A stretch of 64,000 nucleotides of DNA from Achatina immaculata (lineage: Eukaryota > Mollusca > Gastropoda > Stylommatophora > Achatinidae): assembly GCA_009760885.1 (NCBI GenBank), contig CM019693.1:44231433-44295432 (forward strand), read 5' to 3'. The stretch's first letter is position 1. Every line of letters begins with the position of its first letter. The position numbers and the translations under genes are program-made. Below the pieces are notes generated by a model. That model had not been told where the DNA came from, ran no database searches, and saw nothing but the letters and a program-made list of their open reading frames with translations. Shown here piece by piece: positions 53,401-62,000 of the stretch.

Positions 53401-55903
53401 GATGATATGTGCTGCTGTTTTGATATTGACACTGGAGAACTTCCCGTCTGTCATTCATTCGTACACGACCATGTCCCTTGCGGAACTTTACATCCTAGCA
53501 GTTCTCTCGAAGTCCTGTTATTTGTAAGCAAGGTGTCCTGATGCTAACAGTTCTCTCGAAGTCCTGTTGGCTGTAAGCAAGATGCCCTGCTGCTAACAAT
53601 TCTCTCGAAGTCCTCATGGTTGTAAGCAAGATGCCCTGCTGCTAACAATTCTCTCGAAGTCCTCATGGCTGTAAACAAGATGGCCTGCTGCTGATGCATC
53701 CATTCGCAGATCATCAACAACGTCTTATTGCCATCTTCACCTTGGTCTTCCTCTCTTTCTTTTTCCCATTATGTACCCTTCCAAAACTGCGTTGGAAGGA
53801 ACAATATTATACACATACAAGAAAATAACATATACGTATACTTCCTCGTGTATGTTTCTCATTATCTTATATCAAATTTTATTTTCTAACTAGAATGATT
53901 TCTCTCCTAAACACACAACACAACAGCTACAATAGGAACTGTAAATCGTGGAAAAAAATAACGGCAAAAGAAATGAAACTATTTTAAACCGAGTTAAATG
54001 TCATTTTCTCAAAGCAACTTTACCGTCTCCAGAGAGCAACATAAGCAGCCAAGCCTGTGATTATGAGGCTGGAAAATTTAGTGACACGTTTTTTTACCTC
54101 TGCTCACTACACTTAATGCTCCTCTGCTAGGTTTCAGCTTGGGACAGTCCCATCTGCACCTCCCTTGCGGAACTTTTCCTCTCTAACAACACTCCTGTAG
54201 GTCTCTCGGTTGTAAGCAAGATGCGTGGGACAAGAAGTGAAAATATAACTGCTACACACGACGCTTCATATACAAACAGAGCAATACCGGTCTCTCATTA
54301 CTCTTGCGCCACTATGCATTAGATGCTGAAATATGAGAAACGTAGTAAACTATACTATAAGATATATATACATTCTTACTTAATGTTCTGACATATCCTT
54401 CGACATCACAGGCCAGACAGCTCCAACACCTGGACCTTTTGAGTGTGGCATGATCCCTTCAGAGACCTGTACGGAATTTCTGCATGTCTGGGCAGTGGGT
54501 TCACACGGCGAATGCTACCACCCCCATAGTGGAATTAGGATAGGCGAAGGTGGTTATAAAATTTTTGGTTTACAGGTAGGTTTCCATAGAAACAAGACTA
54601 GGTTATTTTGTATGGAAGAGAAAGATTATTTATATTTCTAAATAAATGAAAAATGAATAGTGCTATTTAAAGAAGTGAAAAAGGTAACAAAATCTAGTTT
54701 CTAAGGGGACTTTCTGTTAGTATTCGCTAACAGCTGCCCAGTCTGGGATACACGCCGGGATCTCTTAGCCATTTTTTTCTGTAGCTAAACACTTGCGAGC
54801 TAACTGCGTTTTTCACTAGATTTTGTTTTAATGAGCATTTAAACCAGCGGTCTATAATCAAAGGGCCGCAACCTAATAATTTCACCGGTATAGGATATCG
54901 CTGCTTTATAGGCAATATGCTGTCTTCAGAATAGATATGTTTAGCTTTAAGTTAGAGCTGTTAATATATAATATATATGTAGGTGTGTGTGTGCGTGTGT
55001 GTGTGCATGTGCGTATGTAGTTTTTTTTTTAGAACGACGTTAGCCATTTTCGTTAAGATTTTGTTCCCCAAAACTAGATATTCTCATTTCAAAATTCTCA
55101 TTCATTCGTTCATTTGCATGTCCCTTGAGGAAATTTTGCCTCGCTAACAGCACTCCTGTAGGCCTAGCGGTTGTGAGCAAGATGCCCGCCTGCTGATGCA
55201 TCCATCTGCCGATCATCAACGATGTCGTGCAGCCATCTTCGCCTTGGTCTTCCTCTCTTTCTTTTTCCCATTATGTACCCTTCCAAGACGGTCTTCTCTA
55301 GATTATCATGACGTCTAATGTGTCCAAAATATTGAAGTTTTTTCTCTTTAATCCTCTTTACTAACCAGCCTTCTTCAATATTAAGTTCTTGTATTCAAAA
55401 TACTACATATGTTTAAAAAAAAAACTGATGTCTGGTCAATTGCAGTAAAAGCTTGGTGGCGGTGTATTATAATTTTGTGTGTGTGTGTGGTCTTGTAATT
55501 TTGTTTGATAGTCAAAGGTGGCTTAAGGAAATAAAGAAGCATAAATATAACTGGACTTAGAAGCAGATTATTTAAATGTTGATGAATGATTCGGACTGTT
55601 TTATAAATAGTACGGAGTTAACTCCCTTCCTTCATGGGGTACATTTTCTGTTAGAGAATTTGGACGAAACTTTATGTTACAACTTTATGTTACAACTTTA
55701 TGTTACAACTTTATGTTACAACTGTAAATGTTTCCAAAAATTGGGCGCAGTGTGCGAAAAAGACGACATATTATAAAAGACATTTCAGGTCAATGTGTTT
55801 TCCTTTTCGTTTTCCTTCTGATCCAGTTACACCGGACCAACCCAGACGAGAGAGACGACTTTACAGATAGTTCGGGTCTTCTACTGTACTACACTCCAAC
55901 GTT
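41298..55903 (+). CDS. Gene B: temptin domain fused to DBH/MOXD-like copper monooxygenase (3' end beyond window)
   Basis: Proposed join: 41298-41487, 48139-48271, 52081-52215, 52715-52906, 54412-54575, 55827-55903; every junction is phase-consistent. Order of domains: end of a signal peptide, temptin domain (exons 1-2), a short Cys-rich linker (exon 3), then the N-terminal copper domain (exons 4-6) with the CuH ligands HH (VLHHM) and the His of LHRTNP. The C-terminal copper domain must lie right of the window. Expected to be secreted or membrane-anchored. Temptin in Aplysia is an extracellular component of a water-borne pheromone mixture; copper monooxygenases hydroxylate small amines or peptides. 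What the fused protein acts on is not known from sequence. The initiating Met is not seen and probably lies in an upstream exon. Confidence 0.88.
42000..42270 (+). mobile_element. LINE family L C-terminal tail
   Basis: Plus strand reads KFDWLGRKINQRKLKYFGHI, then KRHDKLEKTVLEGYIMGEKK, later DLVDDLRMDASAADHLAYNR and FRKGPAND. Frames are broken between blocks. Confidence 0.8.
42690..42890 (+). mobile_element. LINE family L tail, internally deleted duplicate
   Basis: Same as 42000-42270 but jumping from KERK directly to the EAYKRADRETKFRKG part. Confidence 0.8.
43086..43540. other. Intron 1 (gene B) sequence with no recognised feature
   Basis: AT-rich; nothing recognised. Confidence 0.5.
43540..47460 (-). 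mobile_element. I-clade (Nimbus-like) LINE with endonuclease, RT and RNase H, decayed
   Basis: Reading leftwards on minus: endonuclease start LNILQINISGLKPKASEL (about 47.1 kb), endonuclease end SDHRPILLQI (about 46.5 kb), RT start LRKAPGPDKISNEM, PISLTSNIGKLAERM and NFHAGFRKGSRTEDQL (45.4-45.8 kb), RT core GLPQGSALSCTLFLIFINDL and IAVFADDLTIW (44.9-45.3 kb), RNase H CSSYDAEMQAILAAL (about 44.1 kb) and WIPGHIDIRGNERADRLA (about 43.85 kb), then HLLDCSALKDLRKNL. Stops and frame changes separate the blocks. EN-RT-RNase H order fits the I clade, which includes Nimbus of freshwater snails. ORF1 was not resolved. Inserted antisense in intron 1 of gene B. Confidence 0.88.
44910..45823 (-). pseudogene. 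Reverse-transcriptase domain of the I-clade LINE
   Basis: Two open stretches (45407-45823 and 44910-45356) carry the RT palm, with FADD retained. They are split between NSVAVL and MQNMGNDGKM by about 50 bp with a stop or frame change. Non-functional as it stands. Confidence 0.85.
47461..48138. other. LINE 5' flank and intron end
   Basis: May contain decayed LINE ORF1 on the minus strand up to about 47.7 kb; I could not identify it. The rest is AT-rich intron leading to ATTTTCAG. Confidence 0.4.
48139..48271 (+). CDS. Gene B exon 2: C-terminal half of temptin domain
   Basis: Acceptor CAATTTTCAG, donor CATCCAG|GTAAAC; phase 0 in, phase 1 out (133 bp). It encodes TWTSDLCRKDSDGDGMTNGQ, then EMGDPDCTW and SIGLSHPG. 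The DSDGDGxTNGxE loop followed by GDPxCxW and ending GLSHPG is the most conserved part of temptin and looks like a calcium-binding loop. Confidence 0.93.
48272..49239. other. Intron 2 (gene B) with simple repeats
   Basis: (AC)n near 48495 and poly-G near 48640; otherwise AT-rich with nothing recognised. Confidence 0.5.
49240..49512. repeat. 32-bp minisatellite, about 9 copies
   Basis: The unit is GTCTTGTGACTGTATCTCAT then TCAATCCGTATA. Confidence 0.93.
49835..51258 (+). mobile_element. Tc1-family DNA transposon, decayed (copy 2)
   Basis: Same family as 7.9-9.3 kb, opposite orientation. The right end (TTTTTTTTAACAGT) pairs with the other copy's terminal ACTGTTAAAAAAA. The left end is degenerate (CGCTGTTCATAAAAGC near 49771 may be the decayed inverted repeat). 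A TATAAAAG box lies at 50048-50055, 46 bp before the transposase ATG. It lies in intron 2 of gene B. Confidence 0.88.
50101..50985 (+). pseudogene. Tc1 transposase, catalytic residues altered
   Basis: ATG at 50101. HTH: LTTEQRLVITGRLQTGQSQ, VVARQFNVVRSTISPLWKRF. Then ADRPRSGRP and QTVRNYRG. Catalytic domain: RRVWFSNES (family has SDES, so D is N), an in-frame TGA at 50536, then VWGMINFMGR, another stop before 50680, FQQDNARPH (second Asp kept), and MYAIKHLWD (family PIEHLWD, so the Glu is Lys). Two of three DDE residues are lost as well as two stops, so it is dead. Confidence 0.88.
51560..51925. repeat. 18-19-bp minisatellite, about 18 copies
   Basis: The unit is ATTCAAATTGCCCCCAAAAT with indels, ending in a C-rich patch. 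Confidence 0.92.
52081..52215 (+). CDS. Gene B exon 3: Cys-rich linker
   Basis: Acceptor TGTTTCTACAG, donor GACAG|GTAAGC; phase 1 both sides (135 bp). It encodes GICDPWNSDSCMRKPL, then WLSNMCKTGGFVCPAINET. Four Cys; it links temptin to the copper domain. SHPG-ICDP across the junction matches the end of temptin proteins. Confidence 0.88.
52216..52714. other. Intron 3 (gene B), AT-rich
   Basis: Contains an extremely AT-rich 52470-52560 stretch; no other feature. Confidence 0.6.
52715..52906 (+). CDS. Gene B exon 4: copper domain N, CuH His-His motif
   Basis: Acceptor ATTTCAAG, donor CACAA|GTAAAA; phase 1 both sides (192 bp, as gene A exon 1). It encodes IRKMELRLADDSRVPPKETT, then CQLFDLNALGLPRN and AVTPIIDNRKVLHHMALFGC. 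Confidence 0.9.
53061..53256 (+). CDS. Possible first exon of an unrecognised protein, nested in gene B intron 4
   Basis: An ATG frame reads MADNIWYRLSERQEWLDF, then RTKLSSSTLDKQGRHTRGAI, then KDLVTVIHKFIEIHKQ and NIDTLEK, immediately followed by a perfect donor (GAGAA|GTGAGT). Composition is protein-like (charged, helical), unlike the repeat-derived frames nearby. I do not recognise the family. It may be a nested gene, a retrocopy or part of a transposon. Confidence 0.4.
53430..53790 (-). mobile_element. LINE family L tail with internal tandem expansion
   Basis: Contains TGTAAGCAAGATGCCCTGCT, CTTGGTCTTCCTCTCTTTC and TTTTTCCCATTATGTACCCT as in 55.1-55.4 kb. A segment of about 53 bp (CAGTTCTCTCGAAGTCCT, TTGTAAGCAAGATGCCCTGC) is repeated about four times (53511-53690). 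Confidence 0.75.
54150..54225 (-). mobile_element. Short LINE family L tail fragment
   Basis: CTCCTGTAGGTCTCTCGGTT then GTAAGCAAGATGC matches the other family L tails. Confidence 0.6.
54412..54575 (+). CDS. Gene B exon 5: copper domain N, Cys-rich segment
   Basis: Acceptor CATCACAG, donor TACAG|GTAGGT; phase 1 in, phase 0 out (164 bp, as gene A exon 2). It encodes PFECGMIPSETCTEFLHVW, then GECYHPHSGIRIG. Confidence 0.9.
55085..55370 (-). mobile_element. LINE family L C-terminal tail
   Basis: AACAGCACTCCTGTAGGCCT, GCCTTGGTCTTCCTCTC, TTCCAAGACGGTCTTCTC: the most complete minus-strand copy of family L here. Intron 5 of gene B. Confidence 0.75.
55675..55722. repeat. 14-bp tandem repeat, about 4 copies
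   Basis: ACAACTTTATGTT repeated directly. Confidence 0.85.
55827..55903 (+). CDS. Gene B exon 6: third CuH histidine; last exon in window
   Basis: Acceptor TGATCCAG, donor ACGTT|GTAAGT; phase 0 in, phase 2 out (77 bp, as gene A exon 3). It encodes LHRTNPDERDDFTDSSG, then LLLYYTPT. The His after L is the third CuH ligand. Confidence 0.9.
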
Positions 55904-56040
55904 GTAAGTAGCAACACTCAGTGTCCTAACCACAACAGTCTGAGGTTGTATGTAGCGAAGCCCGATGCGGTAACAACACATGCAACAAGTAATAACCAGC
56001 ATTCTCTGTTTTGTTGAGAGGGTTAATGTCCAGGAACAAC

Positions 56041-59000
56041 GTTTCGCTAAACAACTGGCACAAAATTTAACAGTTATAGCACTACACGTCCCTGAAACAA
56101 AACCGCACAAAATTTAGCAGCTATAGCACTACACGTCCCTGAAACAAAACCGCACAAAATTTAGCAGCTATAGCACTACACGTCCCAGAAACAATACGGC
56201 ACAAAATTAAACAGTTCTAGCACTACATGTCCCTGAAACAATACGGCACAAAATTAAACAGTTCTAACACTACGTGTCCCTGAAACAATACGGCACACAA
56301 TTTAACAGTTCTAACACTACGTGTCCCTGAAACAATACGGCACACAATTTAACAGTTCTAGCATAAAGTGTCCATGAAACAACTGGCACATATTTTAACA
56401 CTTCTAGCACTACATGTCACTGAAATACCTGGCACAAAATTTAACATTTCTAACACTACATGTCCCTAAAACAATACCGCACAAAATTTAACAGTTCTAA
56501 CACTACGTGTCACTGAAACAAAACTGGAACAAAATTTAACAGTTCTAACACTACGTGTCCCTGAAACAAAACTGGCAATAAATTTAACAGTTCTAACACT
56601 ACGTGTCCCTGAAACAAAAAATGGCACAAAATTTAACAGTTCTAACACTATATGTCCCTGAAACAAAACTGGCACAAAATTTAACATTTCTAACACTACA
56701 TGTACCTGAGACAATATGGCACAATATTTAACAGTTCTAACACTATGTGTCCCTGAAACAAAACTGGCACAAAATTTAACATTTCTAACATTACATGTAC
56801 CTGAGACAATATGGCACAATATTTAACAGTTCTAGCACTACGTGTCCCTGAAACACTTGGCACAGAATTTAACAGTTCTAACACTACGTGTCCTGAAACA
56901 AAACTCTCACAAAATTTAACAGTTCTAGCACTACGTGTCCTTGAAACATCTGGCACAAAATTTAACAGTTCTAGAACTACTTTCCCTGAAACAAAACTGG
57001 CAAAAAATTTAACAGTTCTAGAACTACTTTCCCTGAAACAACTGGCACAAAATTTAAAAGTTCTAACACTATGTGTCCCTGAAATAAAACTGGCACAAAA
57101 TATACCAGTTCTAACACTATGTGTCCCTGAAACAAAACTGGCAAAAAATTTAACAGTTCTAACACTACACGTACCTGAGACAATATGACACAAAATTCAA
57201 CAGTTCTAGCACTACGTATCCCTTAAACAATTGGCACAAAATTTAACAGTTCTAACACTACATCTCCCTGAAACAATTGGCACAAAATTTAACAGATCTA
57301 GCACAACGTGTCCCTGAAACATCTGGCACAAAATTTAACAGTTCTAGAACTACGTGTCCCTGAAACAAAACTGTCAAACATTTAACAGTTCTAGCACTAC
57401 GTGTCCCTGAAACAACAACTGTCACAAAATTTAACAGTTCTAACACTACGTGTCCCTCAAACAAAACTGGCACAAAATTTAACAGTTCTAACACTATATG
57501 TAACTGAAACAAAACTAGCACAACATTTAACAGTTCTAACACTACGTCCCGATGAAACAAAACTGGCACAAAATTTAACAGTTCTAACGCTACATGTCCC
57601 TGAAACAAAACTGGCACAAAATTTAACAGTTCTAGCACTACATGTCCCTGAAAAAATACGGCACAAAATTTAACAGTTATAGCACTACATGTCCCTGAAA
57701 CAATAAGGCACAAAATTAAACAGTTCTAGCATTACATCTCTCTGAAACAATACCGCACAAAATTTAACAGCTATACCACTACATGTCCAGGAAACTATAC
57801 GGCACAAAATTTAACAGTTCTAGAACTACGTTTCCCTGAAACAAAACTGGCACAAAATTTAACAGTTCTAACACTACATGACCTTGAAATAATAGGGCAC
57901 AAAATTTAACAGTTATAAAACTACGTGTCCCTGACGTAACTAGCACAAAATTCAACAGTTCTAGCACTACATGTCCCTGAAAAAATACGGCACAAAATTT
58001 AACAGTTATAGCACTACATGACCCTGAAACACTAAGGCAAAAAATTAAACAGTTCTAGCACTACATATCAGTGAAACAGTACGGCACAAAATTTAACAGC
58101 TATAGCACTACGTGTCCCTGAAACATCTGGCACAAAATTTAACAGTTCTAGAACTACGTTTCCCTGAAACAAAACTGGCACAAAATTTAACAGTTCTAAC
58201 ACTACATGACCTTGAAATAATACGGCACAAAATTTAACAGTTATAACACTACGTGTCCCTGACGTAACTAGAACAAAATTCAACAGTTCTAGCACTACAT
58301 GTCCCTGAAACAATACGTCACAAAACTTAACAGTTTTATCACTACGTGTCCCTGACGTAACTGGCACAAAATTTAACAGATCTAGCACTACATGTCCTGA
58401 AATAATACAACACAAAATTTAACAATTATAACACTACGTGTTCCTGAAACAATACGGCACAGAATTTAACAGTTTTAACACTATGTGTCCCTCAGACAAC
58501 CGGCACAAAATTTAACAGCTCTAACACTACATGTCCCTGATACAACTGGCACAAAATTTAACAGTTTTAACACTACTTGTGCCTGAAACAACTGGCACAA
58601 AATTTAACAGTTTTAGAACTACATGTGCCTGAAACTACTGGCACAAAATTTAACAGTTCTAACACTACATTCCCCTGAAACAAGTGGCACAAAATTTAAC
58701 AGTTCGAACACTACATGTCCCTGAAACAAATGGCACAAAATTTAACCGTTCTAACACTCCTTGTCCCTTAAACAATATGGCACAACATTTAACAGTTTTA
58801 GCAATACATGCCCCTGAAACAACTGGCACAAAATTTAACAGTTTTAGCACTACGTGTCCCTGAAACAATTGGCACAAAATTTAACAGTTCTAGCACTACG
58901 TGTCAGTGAAACAATACGGCACAAAATTTAACAGTTCTAGCACTACATGACCCTGAAATAATAAGGCACAAAATTTAACAGCTATAGCACTACATGTCCC

Positions 59001-62000
59001 TGAAACGATAACGCACAAAATTAAACAGTTCTACTAATACATGTCCCTGAAACAAATGGCACAAAATTTAACCGTTCTAACACTCCTTGCCCTTTAAACA
59101 ATACGGCACAACACTTAACAGTTTTAGCACTACATGTCCTTGAACCAATACGCCACAAAATTTAACAGTTCTAACACTACGTGTCCCTCAAACAAAATTG
59201 GCACAAAATTAAACAGTTCTAACACTACGTGTCCCTAAAACAATACGGCACAAAATTTAACAGTTCTAACACTACGTGTCCCTGAAACAAAACTGGCAAA
59301 AAATTTAACAATTCTAACACTACGTGTCCCTAAAACAAAACTGGCACAAAATTTAACAGTTCTAACGCTACGTGTCCCTAAAACAAAACTGGCACATAAT
59401 TTAACAGTTCTAACACTACGTGAAACTGAAACAAAACTGGCACAACATTTAACAGTTCTAACACTATGTGTCCCTCAAACAAAACTGGCACAAAATATAA
59501 CAGTTCTAACACTATGTGTCCCTGAAACAAAACTGGCAAAAAATTTAGCATTTCTAACACTACATGTACCTGAGACAATATGACACAATATTTAACAGCT
59601 CTAGCACTACGTGTCCCTGAAACACTTTGCACAAAATTTATCAGTTATAGCACTACGTGTCCCTGAAACATCTGGCACAAAATTTAACAGTTCTAGAACT
59701 ACGTTTCAATGAAACAAAACTGGCAAAAAATTTAACAGTTCTAGCACTACATGTCCCTGAAACAAAACTGGCACAAAATATACCAGTTCTAACACTATGT
59801 GTCCCTGAAACAAAACTGGCAAAAAATTTTACAGTTCTACCACTACACGTACCTGAGACAATATGACACAAAATTTAACAGTCCTAACACTACATCTCCC
59901 TGAAACATTTGGCACAAAATTTAACAGTTCTAGCACAACGTGTCCCTGAAACATCTAGCACAAAATTTAACAGTTCTAGAACTACGTTTCCCTGAAACAA
60001 AACTGGCAAAAAATTTAACAGTTCTAGCACTACGTGGCCCTGAAACAACAACTGGCACAAAATTTAACAGTTATAGCACTACATGTCCCTGAAACAATAC
60101 GGCACAAAATTTAACAGTTATAGCACTATATCTCCCTGAAACAATACCGCACAAAATTTAACAGTTATAGCACTACATGTTCCTGAAACAATAAGGAAAA
60201 AAATTAAACAGTTCTAGCACTACATGTCCCTGAAACAATACGCACAACATTTAACAGCTATAGCACTACGTGTCCCTGAAACATCTGGCACAACATTTAA
60301 CAGTTCTAGAACTACGTTTCCCTGAAACAAAACTGACAAAAAATTTAACAGTTCTAGCACAACGTGTCCCTGACACAACTGGCACAACATTTAACAGTTA
60401 TAACACTACGTGTTGCTGAAACAAAACTGGCACAACATTTAACAGTTCTAGCACTACGTGTCCCTGAAACTACTGGCACACAATTTAACATTTCTAACAC
60501 TACATGCCCCTGAAACAACTGGCACAAAATTTAACAGTTCGAACACTACATGACCCTGAAACAAATGGAACAAAATTTTAAATTTCTAACAATACATGTC
60601 CCTGAAACATCTGGCACAAAATTTAACAGTTCTAGCACTACGTGTCCCTGAAATAATACGGCACAAAATTTAACAGTTCAAACACTACATGTCCTGAAAT
60701 AATACGGAACAAAATTTAATAGTTCTAACACTACATGTCCCTGAAATAATACGGGACAAAATGTTACAGTTCTAATACTACGTGTCTTTGGAACAATATG
60801 ACACAAAATTTAAGTTATAACACTACGTGTCCCTGAAATAATACGGCACAAAATTTAACAGTTCTAACACTACATGTCCATGAAACACTACGGAACAAAA
60901 TCTAACAGTTCTAACACTACATGTCCCTGTAATAATACGGCACAAAATTTAACAGTTATAACACTACGTGTCCGTGACGTAACTAGAACAAAATTCGACA
61001 GTTCTAGCACTACATGTTCCTGAAACAATACGGCACAAAATTTAACAGTTTTATCACTACGTGTCCCTGACGTAACTGGCACAAAACTTAACAGATATAG
61101 CACTACATGTCCTGAAATAATACGACACAAAATTTAACAGTTATAACACTACGAGTCCCTGAAACAATACGGCACAGAATTTAACAGTTTTAACATTACG
61201 TGTCCCTCAAACAACTGGCACAAAATTTAACGTTTTCTAACACTACATGTCCCTGAAACAACTGACACAAAATTTAACAGCTCTAACACTACATGTCCCT
61301 GATACAACTGGCACAAAATTTAATAGTTCTAACACTACTTGTTCCTGAAACAACTGGCATAAAATTTAACAGTTCTAGCACTACGTGTGCCTGAAACTAC
61401 TGGCACAAAATTTAACAGTTCTAACACTACATGCCCCTGAAACAACTGGCACAAAATTTAACAGTTCGAACACTACATGTCCCTGAAACAAATGGCACAA
61501 AATTTAACCGTTCTAACACTCCTTGTCCATTAAACAATACGGCACAACATTTAACAGTTTTAGCACTACATGCCTCTGAAACAACGGGTACAAAATTTAA
61601 CCGTTCTAGCACTACGTGTCTCTGAAACAATTGGCACAAAATTTAACAGCTATAGCACTACATGTCCCTGAAACAAAACTGGCACAACATTTAACAGTTC
61701 TAGCACTACGTGTCCCTGAAACTACTGGCAAAAAATTTAACACTTCTAACACTACATGCCCCTGAAACAACTGGCACAAAATTTAACAGTTCGAACACTA
61801 CATGACCCTGAAACAAATGGAACAAAATTTTAAATTTCTAACAATACTTGTCCCTTAAACACTTGGCACAACATTTAACAGTTTTAGCACTACATGTCCC
61901 TGAAACAACTGGCACAAAATTTAACAGTTCTAACACTACTTGTCCCGGAAACAATACGGCACAAAATTTAACAGTTCTAGCACTACATGTCCCTGAAACA

